This document shows positions 1 to 7,225 of a stretch of 64,000 nt of DNA, in pieces. The stretch comes from Schlegelella_A sp036263655 (GTDB lineage: Bacteria; Pseudomonadota; Gammaproteobacteria; Burkholderiales; Burkholderiaceae_C): positions 1 to 64,000 of the forward strand of contig DATAGP010000047.1 in the NCBI GenBank assembly GCA_036263655.1. The letters are read 5' to 3'. Position 1 is the stretch's first letter; each line of letters begins with the position of its first letter. Below the pieces are notes generated by a model. That model did not search any database. It worked only from the letters and a program-made list of their open reading frames with translations, and was not told the DNA's origin. The position numbers and the translations under genes are program-made.

Positions 1-4
1 AGGT

Positions 5-45
5 GCTCGTCGCGCGTAGCGCGGACGAGCAGCACCGTACGGTGC
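5..45. repeat. hairpin plus 14-bp perfect palindrome
   Basis: Positions 32-45 read GCACCGTACGGTGC, a perfect palindrome. Just upstream GCTCGTC (5-11) pairs with GACGAGC (24-30), and GCGC at 12-15 with GCGC at 19-22, giving an adjoining hairpin with one bulged G. No T-run follows, so it is not an obvious terminator. It could be a protein-binding site or part of a larger structure cut by the window edge. Confidence 0.5.
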
Positions 46-420
46 CGTCGCATTAGGGTATGAAGTACATATCTATCTGTCTCTCTTGCTCTCTCTCTGA
101 CTACTTCCGCGTGCGCGCGCGAGGATTTCAGGGTTAGACGCTCGTTGAATGCATGGTCATTTGGTTCGAGCCAGTGTTCTATGAGCTACTGCTGATGTTC
201 AACTGCCAACGAATGAGAGAGTCTGGCTGGCCAGCGGGTTAGATCCCATACCCAACCTGCCTCTATGTCGCTGATGACTCACAGAGTGCGGTACTAGAGA
301 ACACGACGGTCCACACTTGACAACAGCACGTCCTAGATGGTGCGTAGTGCATCGTCCAGTAGAGTTGGGACTGACAGAAGAGCAAAGTGGCAAGCATCAG
401 CACGATTGAAGCTGTTAGTC

Positions 421-585
421 GTCCCGCTCAAGTGGGCTGAGTAGGCCACCAATCCCACGGAAGCTGGCAAGAGTCCCGCTCAGCCGGGTTGAAGTGGAGA
501 GACCACCAACCCTGTGAAGCGAGCAAGAGTCTCGCTCAACCCCAGTTGAGTTCGCCACGACGCCAGCTGAGGCGGCGGAAGACTG
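421..585 (+). repeat. three imperfect tandem hairpin repeats, about 55 nt each
   Basis: Three successive units begin with GTCCCGCTCA (421), GTCCCGCTCA (473) and GTCTCGCTCA (529). Units 1 and 2 end in GCAAGA and unit 3 in GGAAGA. The unit interiors differ, but each can fold: unit 1 pairs GTGGG (432-436) with CCCAC (454-458); unit 2 pairs GGGTTG (486-491) with CAACCC (507-512) around GTGG/CCAC; unit 3 pairs CTCAAC (535-540) with GTTGAG (545-550). The start is conserved while the stems change, which fits selection on structure rather than on protein. Function unknown. Confidence 0.6.
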
Positions 586-1044
586 GGAGCAGCGAGAAAT
601 CGGGTTCCTCAATCTCGACTTCCACCCAGTCAACCTTTCGGCTCGGCCTCAGGGCGGCTGTGCCGCCGTCAAAGGCCGTGGGCAAGAGAGGTGAGCTACT
701 TCTCCGGCGAGCACTCCCCCGTCCCATTGCTCCTCCGTCGACCTGGCGGTCGCCTTCGTCGCAGGGACGTGCTCGTGCTCGGGAACCTAGAAGAGGCGGT
801 GGTTCTCGACCCTTCCTGGTCCCGCGAGCCACGCGGAAGTGGGGTCATCCACTTAGCTACGTGTGACGCGCAAACAGAAGGGCAAACCGCGAGTGTCCCA
901 GTACGACCCCGAGAGTAGGGGAGTGCGGAACCTACGGCCGAGCAACGAACATCTCCGCCCTTTGGGCCCTGAGCAGTCTCACTTGCACGTGCTGATCCGG
1001 CATTGCGGCAAATGCTCCCAAATCAGGTACTGCCGAGCGCTGGG

Positions 1045-1872
1045 ATGAAACGCTGTTGTCACTGCAAGGACGTGCTCTCACGAGAAGCATTCAGTCCGGA
1101 CGAGCGAGCTACCGACGGATTGCAGTCGTGCTGCCGTGCCTGTGCGAGCCTCCGTCGGCGGAACAAGTACGCCGCCAGTCCGGAGGCAAAGCGGCAACGA
1201 CAACGTGACTACTACCGCAACAATACCGCTGCTGTCCAAGCGATCAACAGCCGGTCACGAGCCAAGCATTCAGACAAAGTCAAAGCAGCAAAGCAGGCGC
1301 ACTATCTGCGCGTACGCGACGATCCGGCCTTTCAAGCCCGTATGCGCGCATACATCGAAGCGCACAAGGATCACAAGCGCGAGTACGACCGGGAGTACCG
1401 GTGGAAGAACGCGAGCAAGCTCGACGCACTGAAGAAGTCATGGAAGGCGAACAATGCTTTGCTTATCCGGGCGGTCAGGAGTTCATACAAGGCCAGGCGA
1501 CGTGCGATTGAGAAAGCCGGGGATGATTCCCGGGCCGTTCGGGACTGGCTCGCGACCGTCAACAAGATGTGCCTTTGGTGCGGTGTCGACTGCGAGGCCG
1601 ACTACCACATCGATCATGTGCGGCCACTCGCTCTCCGGGGAGCACATCGGGTGGCGAATCTCGCCATTGCCTGCCCGTCCTGCAACGTTCAGAAGAACGC
1701 GCTTCCGCCCGAAGAGTTCTGTCGGCGCAAGGGGCTCGACTTTCAAGTCATCTCAACCCGCAAACACGAGATGAAGGCCGTCAGCGCGCTCGAGAAAAGC
1801 CCGCGGACGCCGCGTGACCCTCACGCCACGCCACGATCTCCACCGACGGCGAAGCGTGGTCGAGGAGGCTAG
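1045..1872 (+). CDS. HNH endonuclease family protein
   Basis: A 275-aa protein with two zinc-ribbon-like parts. The N-terminus has CCHC followed by CCRAC, as in small phage and island proteins that start with a treble-clef knuckle. The C-terminus carries a clear HNH nuclease core: CLWCG, then IDHVRPLALRG with the catalytic His, then LAIACPSCNVQKN. HNH proteins of this type nick or cut DNA in phages, mobile elements and restriction systems. The middle is a Lys/Arg-rich helical stretch likely to bind DNA. ATG at 1045 was chosen because the family normally begins right before the first Cys pair; an in-frame ATG at 1003 would add 14 residues. No partner methylase or helicase lies beside it, so its role in the island is open. 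Confidence 0.8.
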   Translation: MKRCCHCKDVLSREAFSPDERATDGLQSCCRACASLRRRNKYAASPEAKRQRQRDYYRNNTAAVQAINSRSRAKHSDKVKAAKQAHYLRVRDDPAFQARMRAYIEAHKDHKREYDREYRWKNASKLDALKKSWKANNALLIRAVRSSYKARRRAIEKAGDDSRAVRDWLATVNKMCLWCGVDCEADYHIDHVRPLALRGAHRVANLAIACPSCNVQKNALPPEEFCRRKGLDFQVISTRKHEMKAVSALEKSPRTPRDPHATPRSPPTAKRGRGG

Positions 1873-2085
1873 GCACCTCGTTGTTGTTGAAGCAGTGCGG
1901 TCGCACAGGAACTCTTCCATGTAAGCACGGAGAGCCGGCACTAGTCGGTTCTTCTTCATCGCCGGGGGCGTAGCCGCGGCGGTGTAGGGCACGCCCTTGT
2001 AGACGAAGTGCTTGTGCGAGTACCCGCCCATCACCGTGTTGCGGGTGATGAGCGTGTCGATCCGCGCCTTGAACTGACGCTGCAC
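1753..2085 (-). CDS. possible small island protein, unrecognised
   Basis: A 110-aa frame. The first half is protein-like, including NTVMGGYSHKHFVYKG and a PPAMKKNRL stretch that resembles conserved phage small proteins, but I cannot name a family. The second half is Arg-rich, low-complexity and lies antisense to the end of the HNH gene, so the true protein may end earlier or be frameshifted near 1920. Treated as hypothetical. Confidence 0.3.
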   Translation of the reverse strand: MQRQFKARIDTLITRNTVMGGYSHKHFVYKGVPYTAAATPPAMKKNRLVPALRAYMEEFLCDRTASTTTRCLASSTTLRRRWRSWRGVRVTRRPRAFLERADGLHLVFAG

Positions 2086-2175
2086 CGGGAAACTCGACTA
2101 CGCACGCTAGGTGCGCAGTGCTCGACTTTGGTACGCACCGGTTGTTTGTTGAGCCAGTGCGGACTGATGGTTTTG

Positions 2176-2224
2176 GGGTTGTAGCCAGCGCTACGGGTTA
2201 CGCGCTCCACGCTGGCTACAACCC
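2176..2224. repeat. 14-bp perfect inverted repeat with 21-nt loop
   Basis: GGGTTGTAGCCAGC at 2176-2189 is repeated perfectly inverted at 2211-2224, with 21 nt between. Neither side is followed by a T-run in the direction of transcription, so it is not a standard intrinsic terminator. It may be a cruciform or recombinase-binding site of the element, or a structured RNA. No similar pair was found elsewhere in the window. Confidence 0.6.
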
Positions 2225-2390
2225 TTCAACGACCGACAGCAGTCAGGTATGGCCCCGACCCTCTACAGTTGAAATGGTGGAGGAATGACTCGCGTGAGCG
2301 GTTCGGCTCCGAGCGGAACCGCCACGGCTGACTTGGAGGTTTCGGATTGCCGCATCTCTCCGCCTCTGCCTCATTGCCTCGGTCCATTCC

Positions 2391-2717
2391 TCAGCGAGTC
2401 CGATCTTGCTGGAGTGTTGACGAAGCATCTTGCTCAGTACGTCGGGGCGTCTGCCAATTGAAGTTGCTAATGCTAGTCTGTTCTCCGCCAAGAAGTACCC
2501 GTTTGAGTAGAGCCTCCTTCTCGAGTGCAGGCATGCATCCGGTCCGTCCGTTCTTGAGGTGATGCGGGGTGCTCCGTTCTCTATCCACCCATTCGGGGTT
2601 CTGAACGGTGTTGTTAGTCTTTGCACCCTCGATTCGGTTGATAAGCCGATGGCCGTATGGCTTGGGCGAGAAGAATTTGGCAATGACGCGAAGGGCGCCG
2701 GCGAGATAGTTTTTCAT
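2391..2717 (-). CDS. hypothetical protein, doubtful
   Basis: A 108-aa frame on the integrase strand, starting with ATG 156 nt beyond the end of the integrase reading. The sequence has ordinary composition (for example KFFSPKPYGHRLINRIEG) but no domain, signal peptide or membrane segment that I can recognise. The ATG lacks a good ribosome-binding site. It may be spurious or the remains of a cargo gene. Confidence 0.25.
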   Translation of the reverse strand: MKNYLAGALRVIAKFFSPKPYGHRLINRIEGAKTNNTVQNPEWVDRERSTPHHLKNGRTGCMPALEKEALLKRVLLGGEQTSISNFNWQTPRRTEQDASSTLQQDRTR

Positions 2718-2873
2718 TGGTTCATTCGTAGTCGTGGGTAATGCTCGACCAGTTGGAGGACGTGCTTGTCTTCCTTCTGTTCGAATTCGGTGCGGTGCTT
2801 CTAATCGAGCAGGGCCCCGTCTTGTTTCGGGAGGGCGGGAGGTTTGCTTAGATCCCTGGCTTGACCTGAGGCC

Positions 2874-4003
2874 TCACTCATGAGGAGAGGAATTGGCTTG
2901 ATTTGAGGCTTTGCTCGCGAGCGGTTCCACTATCTCCGCCTTACGTCGGTAGACCCGCCGGGTTGTCCTGCTGTCCGCGTGAGCCAGCAGACTCCTGGCA
3001 TGCTCCAGCGTCCCAGCATCGCTGGCCACCTTGGCGCGCAGGTCGTGCTCGGTGAACGGCTCTTTCACGTTCGTTTCCTTGACGACACGCTTCATGAACC
3101 GTTGCCACATCGACTTCCAGCCGGAACCTCGACTCAATTCTTCGTTGATGTAGCCCTGGCCTTCTCGGTTACAGAAGAGGAAGAGGGACTGCTTTGGTCT
3201 TGCATCGAGAGCCATTCTCACGGCCTCCCTCAGCTCGTCTGTCCACGCATAGATGGTTCTATTGCCGGTGAGCTCTTGGTCTTATGGCGCTGGTTGTGGA
3301 TGCCGTCGTCCCTGATGTTCTCGTCCAACCGCAAACGCAACAGGTCTCCCTGAGCCATGCCCGTGAGCAGCTTGAGGCGCACGTACGCGTGGATCATCGA
3401 CACCGAGCCGGACCTGCGCCTGGACTCCAGTGACAAGGCTTCTATGACCTCCCAGTCCTCGACGTACCGTTCGCGGGAAGGTTCGCCTTGCAGGCGAACC
3501 TCGCCCTTGAACGGGTGTTTGTCGATGTAGCCCCACTCGACCGCTTTGGTGTAGGCGTGGGACAGGAGCTCGATCTCGCGATGGGCGGCGATCTTGCCGC
3601 CCGTGACCTTGCCAGTTTCGGGATCCTTTTTCTTCCTGCTGCGTGCGTCAACGTACTGGTAGACCAGCTGCGGGCGAAAAGGTAGTAGTGGCATTGCTCC
3701 GAAAACCTCCCGGACCTTCTTTAGCTGGCTCTGATTGCCAATCTGGCTCGCTACAGCCTTCTTCGGAACGACCTCCAACGCATAGCGGTCCAGAAGATCT
3801 CCAATGCTCCGAATGTTCGCCTGAGCTCCGAGTCTGTCTGACCAGACTTGATAGGCCTCATGCAGCTTCGAGCCCAGGCGGAACAACTTCTTGCCGTCCC
3901 ACTGGGCCTCGAGACCCGGAGGGACGCTGTAGTAGTACGCGCCGTGTGTGTGGCGCCAGCGGAGTGGTAAGCCTCGGTTTTCTCGATTGCGAGCTCTTGG
4001 CAT
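2874..4003 (-). pseudogene. tyrosine (phage-type) integrase, frameshifted
   Basis: The gene reads as an N-terminal core-binding part plus catalytic domain but is split. The first frame (start ATG 4003) runs out in a stop at 3230-3232. One frame over, the protein continues smoothly through TIYAWTDELREAV (about 3240-3275) to the end. Losing one base near 3272 explains the split. The C-terminal part retains HDLR, LLAHAD and the nucleophile Tyr in RVYRRK. In box I the stretch reads TGMAQGDLL, with no Arg where lambda-type integrases have TGxR. Frameshift plus missing Arg suggest a dead recombinase. It follows the DUF4224 gene by 19 nt, as in related phages and islands. Confidence 0.85.
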
Positions 4004-4022
4004 GAAGTTCTTCTCTCGGTCG

Positions 4023-4361
4023 TCAGATGGCACGCCAGTTGGGACTGACCGCCTGTTGATGTTTTCGGGGGTTGGGCTCGGGGTTGCCATCGAACACCTT
4101 GGTGATGTGCGACCGCAGAATGGCGATGCCCCCATCGGGGCGCACCTTGTGCTCGATGCCCATCGATCTCAGCGCCTTGACCTGAGCTGGCCGGCGGATG
4201 CGATCTGTGAGGCGCTCAATCTCCTCGGGTTCGAGGAAGGTCTCAGGCGACGAGGAGCGGACATGAGGATCATTGCGATCGCGAGGTGCCGAAGGCACGT
4301 TTCTGCGGCTGTGCGCCCGCCTGGTGGCAGGACTGTCTTGAGGTTGGTGTATCGGCTTCAT
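4023..4361 (-). CDS. DUF4224-domain protein, integrase-linked
   Basis: 112 aa; residues about 40-90 match the DUF4224 pattern: FLEPEEIERLT, then AQVKALRSMGIEHKVRPDG and a short LRSHI beta strand. Such proteins sit immediately upstream of phage tyrosine integrases and are thought to act as small DNA-binding accessory or excisionase-like factors. Here the gene ends 19 nt before the integrase start and shares its strand, so the two were probably co-transcribed. The first about 38 residues are unlike the family and Arg/Pro-rich, so the real start may be further in, but no better start codon was seen. Confidence 0.7.
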   Translation of the reverse strand: MKPIHQPQDSPATRRAHSRRNVPSAPRDRNDPHVRSSSPETFLEPEEIERLTDRIRRPAQVKALRSMGIEHKVRPDGGIAILRSHITKVFDGNPEPNPRKHQQAVSPNWRAI

Positions 4362-4514
4362 ATAGTCGAGACCGCTCGGTTCTCGTCGGTTGAAATATCG
4401 GTTCAGGGTTCCTGAGGACTCTTCTGCTACTTCTCTCGAAGTAGGAAGGCATAGGTGTCAACTCAGGTTCTGGGGTGCCCAAGGCCGAGGGCGACACGCC
4501 TGCTGCAGCCGAAA

Positions 4515-4551
4515 AGAAAGCGGACGATCCATCACTGGATGTCCGCTTTCT
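4515..4551 (-). terminator. terminator-like hairpin
   Basis: AGAAAGCGGAC at 4515-4525 pairs with GTCCGCTTTCT at 4541-4551, and ATCCA (4527-4531) with TGGAT (4536-4540), leaving a 4-nt loop and one bulged G. On the minus strand the stem leads into a T-rich tail (TTTCTTTTC), giving it the form of an intrinsic terminator for transcripts coming from the right. It lies 154 nt upstream of the DUF4224/integrase pair and would insulate it. Confidence 0.5.
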
Positions 4552-5042
4552 AAAGGGTGGATGGTGCTGGGTCTTCGCCCGTGTGATGCGCTAGATGTGT
4601 GGTTTCATGAGGTCCTCCGGGTACGTTGGAGAAGTCCTATAACTTCTCGCAAGAGCGACGGGACGGCGCATGTCACCTGTGAGTTTGTTGGGTGGTCAGG
4701 TATCGGCTCTGTATCGGTTCGCCGAAACTGGCACGTTGGCTCGGATGTGGCGATTTCGCTTGTTCGTCCATGTACCGACTGTCTGACATCCCACACGTGT
4801 AATGGCAAGCCGAGAGACATGGAAGCGCTAATCGCCTGAGCACAGGGGGGTGCTCAAATGTGTCCTGGGGAGGGACCCGGGGGGGGTACTTTGCCTTCAC
4901 GTGTGTGGACTGCCAGTACCGCCCTCATACCCAGCTCGCGGATTTCCACAAATCCCGAGACCCCCTGCGAGATAAAGGAGGCGAACCGGCTTCCTTGTAG
5001 CGATGGACATAGCCTCGCAGGCGCTCGATTGGCAAGCTCCTC

Positions 5043-5861
5043 CACGAGAGCCGGAGGCTCTCTGTTCTATTCTTCTTTCTCTGGTTTGGGAGCTGAGGCT
5101 GTGTTTTGTATTCGTCCTTCGTCCTAGGGTCGGAAGGGTCCCCGAGTCCGTCTGAGGCACGATTGAGGACGACCTCAGATGTGATACCTCAGAGTCTCGA
5201 CTGATTTCGAGATCCTCAGCTCACCGGGTGTCCTGACCTTTTCGACGAAGAGCGCGGAGCGCTCCTGCAGGCACTCAGCTGCTGCGGAAGCGTCCAGCTT
5301 CTTGGATCGGGGCTCCTTATATTGATCCGCAGGAGCGCGCGGAGCGCGCCTGTTAATCTGTCATCTGTTAGGCTGCGGGCGGTGGCGGGTTGAGGAACTG
5401 TATTTTCTTCTCCGCTCTCCTGTTTTCTACTCCACAGACCGTTCGTCAGTGAGTCTTCTGTCGAACCATGGTTGCAGTACCCTCTCGAGCTAAACTCATC
5501 TAATGCATTCCGCTCCTCAGCGGATTCACAGAGGACCCGGAGGGTCCCTGAATTGGCATGGTAGACAGACTTCAGTTATGTGTATTGCTCAGTACACTGA
5601 GCTTAATTGAATCTTCTCACTGAATCAGTTCTCTCAGCAGATCACAGAAGAGCCGGAGGCTCTCTGCACTACTAACAGTTGCTGCAACTCTCGCTGACAG
5701 CTTCTTTAGAGGACCCGGAGGGTCCCTGAGGTCCTCTGAAACTGGATGTGTGGTGTATACTCTCGCTAGACTGCTAATACACTGAATCTCTCAGATGCAC
5801 TCAGATTCCTGAGTTGACTCAGTCTCCCTAGAAGATTCACAGAAGAGCCGGAGGCTCCTTC
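5043..5861 (+). repeat. cluster of hairpins with constant GGA apex and covarying stems
   Basis: Seven perfect hairpins share the centre GGA: stems GAGAGCC/GGCTCTC (5046-5062), GAGCGC/GCGCTC (5250-5264), GCGCGC/GCGCGC (5335-5349), GGACCC/GGGTCC (5533-5547), AGAGCC/GGCTCT (5649-5663), GGACCC/GGGTCC (5711-5725), GAGCC/GGCTC (5845-5857). Most have CTG right after the stem; four have CAG, and one TAG, before it, separated by one unpaired A (GA in the 5335 copy), so the flanks also pair. A degenerate copy lies near 4872-4887. Arms change in matched pairs, showing that the fold is kept. Spacing is irregular (about 60-205 nt). No protein frame fits. Could be palindromic mobile repeats or RNA protein-binding sites. 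Confidence 0.75.
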
Positions 5862-6159
5862 AGAGCTCCAGGTGCTGTCCCTAACAGGACGAGTTCAACC
5901 GTGCAGTCCTCAGGCAGTCAACTCCCAGCTCGACTGCGCGAAGATGCGGCTTGGGACAAGGACGACGTGATGTCGTTCCTAAGCAGCCGAAACGACAAGG
6001 TTCTTGTGCTGGCGTGTCGCTGAAGGCCAAGTGAGACCGGTCAGCAGCCACGCATTCACTTAGTCTGCGAGTTGCAGGACTGGCATGACCTGTTCCGGGA
6101 AGCTGGGCACGGGCGACATACTGGTTGCGTTCGCATCTAGAACCAGGAGACAAGCCATC

Positions 6160-6423
6160 GTGATGACACCAGCCGAGCTCGCGGCCTACTACAAAGTGAG
6201 CGAGAAGACCATCGCTCGCATGACAGCTGACGGCATGCCCTCCAGGCTCATCGGAGCTCGCCGACGCTACGATCTGGCCGAAGTAGAAGCCTGGACCAAG
6301 GAACGAGCATGTCGACCGGGCAAGCCGCTAGCGATATGTAGCACGCGGAAGCCTGCGTCAAGCGGAAGCGCGTACACCGACTTCTGCCGGAAGGTCCGAG
6401 TGAGGGTGATGCCGAGCGACTGA
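6160..6423 (+). CDS. excisionase-like helix-turn-helix protein
   Basis: 87 aa. Residues 2-50 form a MerR/excisionase type winged HTH: MTPAELAAYYKVSEKTIAR (HTH), DGMPSRLIGARRRYDL (wing) and AEVEAWTKER. Proteins of this kind (AlpA, Xis, HTH_17) bind DNA near att sites or regulate integrase and excision functions in islands. GTG 6160 or ATG 6163 follows AGGAGA (6145-6150) by about 9-12 nt, so the start is well placed; the longer frame from 6085 lacks this. The C-terminal 35 residues are not conserved-looking. It is isolated, with no clear operon partner. Confidence 0.7.
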   Translation: MMTPAELAAYYKVSEKTIARMTADGMPSRLIGARRRYDLAEVEAWTKERACRPGKPLAICSTRKPASSGSAYTDFCRKVRVRVMPSD

Positions 6424-6932
6424 AGGCCGAGCTTGGTGGCTCTGCACCAGGAGACCACAGAGCAGCTCCTCTCGATACCGGCAACCCGCCACTTCGAAGC
6501 TGATGCGCGACTACTACGATCGCCACGCTCCGGCGCTCCGGGTGGCTCGTGGAAAACCTAGCCAGAGACACGCGGCCTAGTGGCGAAGATCATGCTTGGT
6601 GTCGACGTCGGACTGGACCGGTCGACGATTCGAAAAGGAGGCTATCGTTCTGCGGCGAATGCCTGCTTCCGACGAGGCGCAGCCAAGTCCCGCGCCTTAC
6701 TTCTGTGGACGATGTCTGAGCAGTGCCTGCCCAGAACTCCAAATGGAATGAGAAGCGTCGCGGCTTGTCCGACCAGCCCTATAAAGACGGCGGTCTAGCG
6801 GGGACTTCACGAGGGCGCCGGAGTGGCCGTGCACTGCATAGGCATCAGCGCGACTGAGGTGAGGGGGCGAGGGCTTCACCGCTGCGCTTCCCAGCACAAC
6901 AACACGAAATCGGTCTCGTCACCTCGCTCTAA
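6424..6932. other. intergenic stretch without recognised genes
   Basis: Short frames on both strands have no domain signature. One short piece near 6499-6570 reads protein-like on the plus strand (RDYYDRHAPALRVARG) but has no start or partner and may be the remnant of a cargo gene. Otherwise nothing is seen. Confidence 0.5.
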
Positions 6933-7208
6933 TCAGCGACAGCCGGCCGAACCGGTATATGACCCCTTCAGCGGGTACGTCACGATAGGATATTTCCCGC
7001 TTTTCGGAATGGAGTTGGCCGTCGCCGTGCATTCGGCGCTCGTGGTACACATCGCGACGTAACTATCATCACCTGTTTGAATACTGCAGCACTGTCCGGA
7101 CTTATCCTTGCAGAGCTCGACCTTTTTACCAGCGATCAAGTCGCATGCGACGATAGAACCGATCAACCCAATGCCAACGACAGCAGTTGTCCATCTAAAG
7201 ATATACAT
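6933..7208 (-). CDS. small Cys-rich lipoprotein, unknown function
   Basis: 91 aa. An N-terminal hydrophobic segment ends in the lipobox GSIVAC, so Cys22 should be lipidated and the protein exported. The mature part has six more Cys (33, 40, 41, 54, 60, 90), enough for three disulfides, and is Thr/Ser/Lys-rich, suggesting a compact periplasmic or surface domain. The ATG at 7208 has a near-ideal ribosome-binding site (AGGAGG, six bases upstream). It begins 17 nt after the 751-aa gene ends on the same strand, so the two form an operon. No family is recognised. Confidence 0.65.
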   Translation of the reverse strand: MYIFRWTTAVVGIGLIGSIVACDLIAGKKVELCKDKSGQCCSIQTGDDSYVAMCTTSAECTATANSIPKSGKYPIVTYPLKGSYTGSAGCR

Positions 7209-7225
7209 GACGCCCTCCTAAGTAT

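Larger units (their letters stand above)
1..1044. other. gene-free left end with structured repeats
   Basis: No open frame here has a recognisable domain, and the overlapping short frames on both strands look like noise. The stretch contains a palindrome and hairpin at the extreme left, a pyrimidine-rich tract with CTCT runs around 70-100, and the triplicated hairpin repeat at 421-585. The part from 590 to 1044 is GC-richer and shows nothing I can name. Confidence 0.6.
2086..2873. other. weakly coding stretch downstream of the integrase
   Basis: Apart from one doubtful 108-aa frame (2391-2717, minus) this 0.8-kb stretch holds no recognisable gene. It contains a long perfect inverted repeat at 2176-2224 and a smaller one (CGCAC/GTGCG) near 2101-2115. 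No direct repeat of the tRNA-Arg att core was seen. Confidence 0.5.
4362..6159. other. 1.8-kb non-coding field with hairpins
   Basis: No frame in this stretch looks coding. Composition is close to balanced GC with many CTCAG/CTGAG words. It holds a 16-bp hairpin at 4515-4551, a short TCAGG/CCTGA hairpin at 4403-4415, and the cluster of GGA-apex hairpins at 5043-5861. The end near 6085-6159 leads into the HTH gene. Confidence 0.6.

Noticed and set aside
421..585. CRISPR array
   Set aside because: The three repeats are contiguous and diverge inside, with no constant repeat and variable spacer pattern, and no cas genes are present; no CRISPR was seen anywhere in the window.
6580..6798. 72-aa plus-strand frame in the island
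   Set aside because: No domain, no ribosome-binding site, and composition like non-coding DNA.
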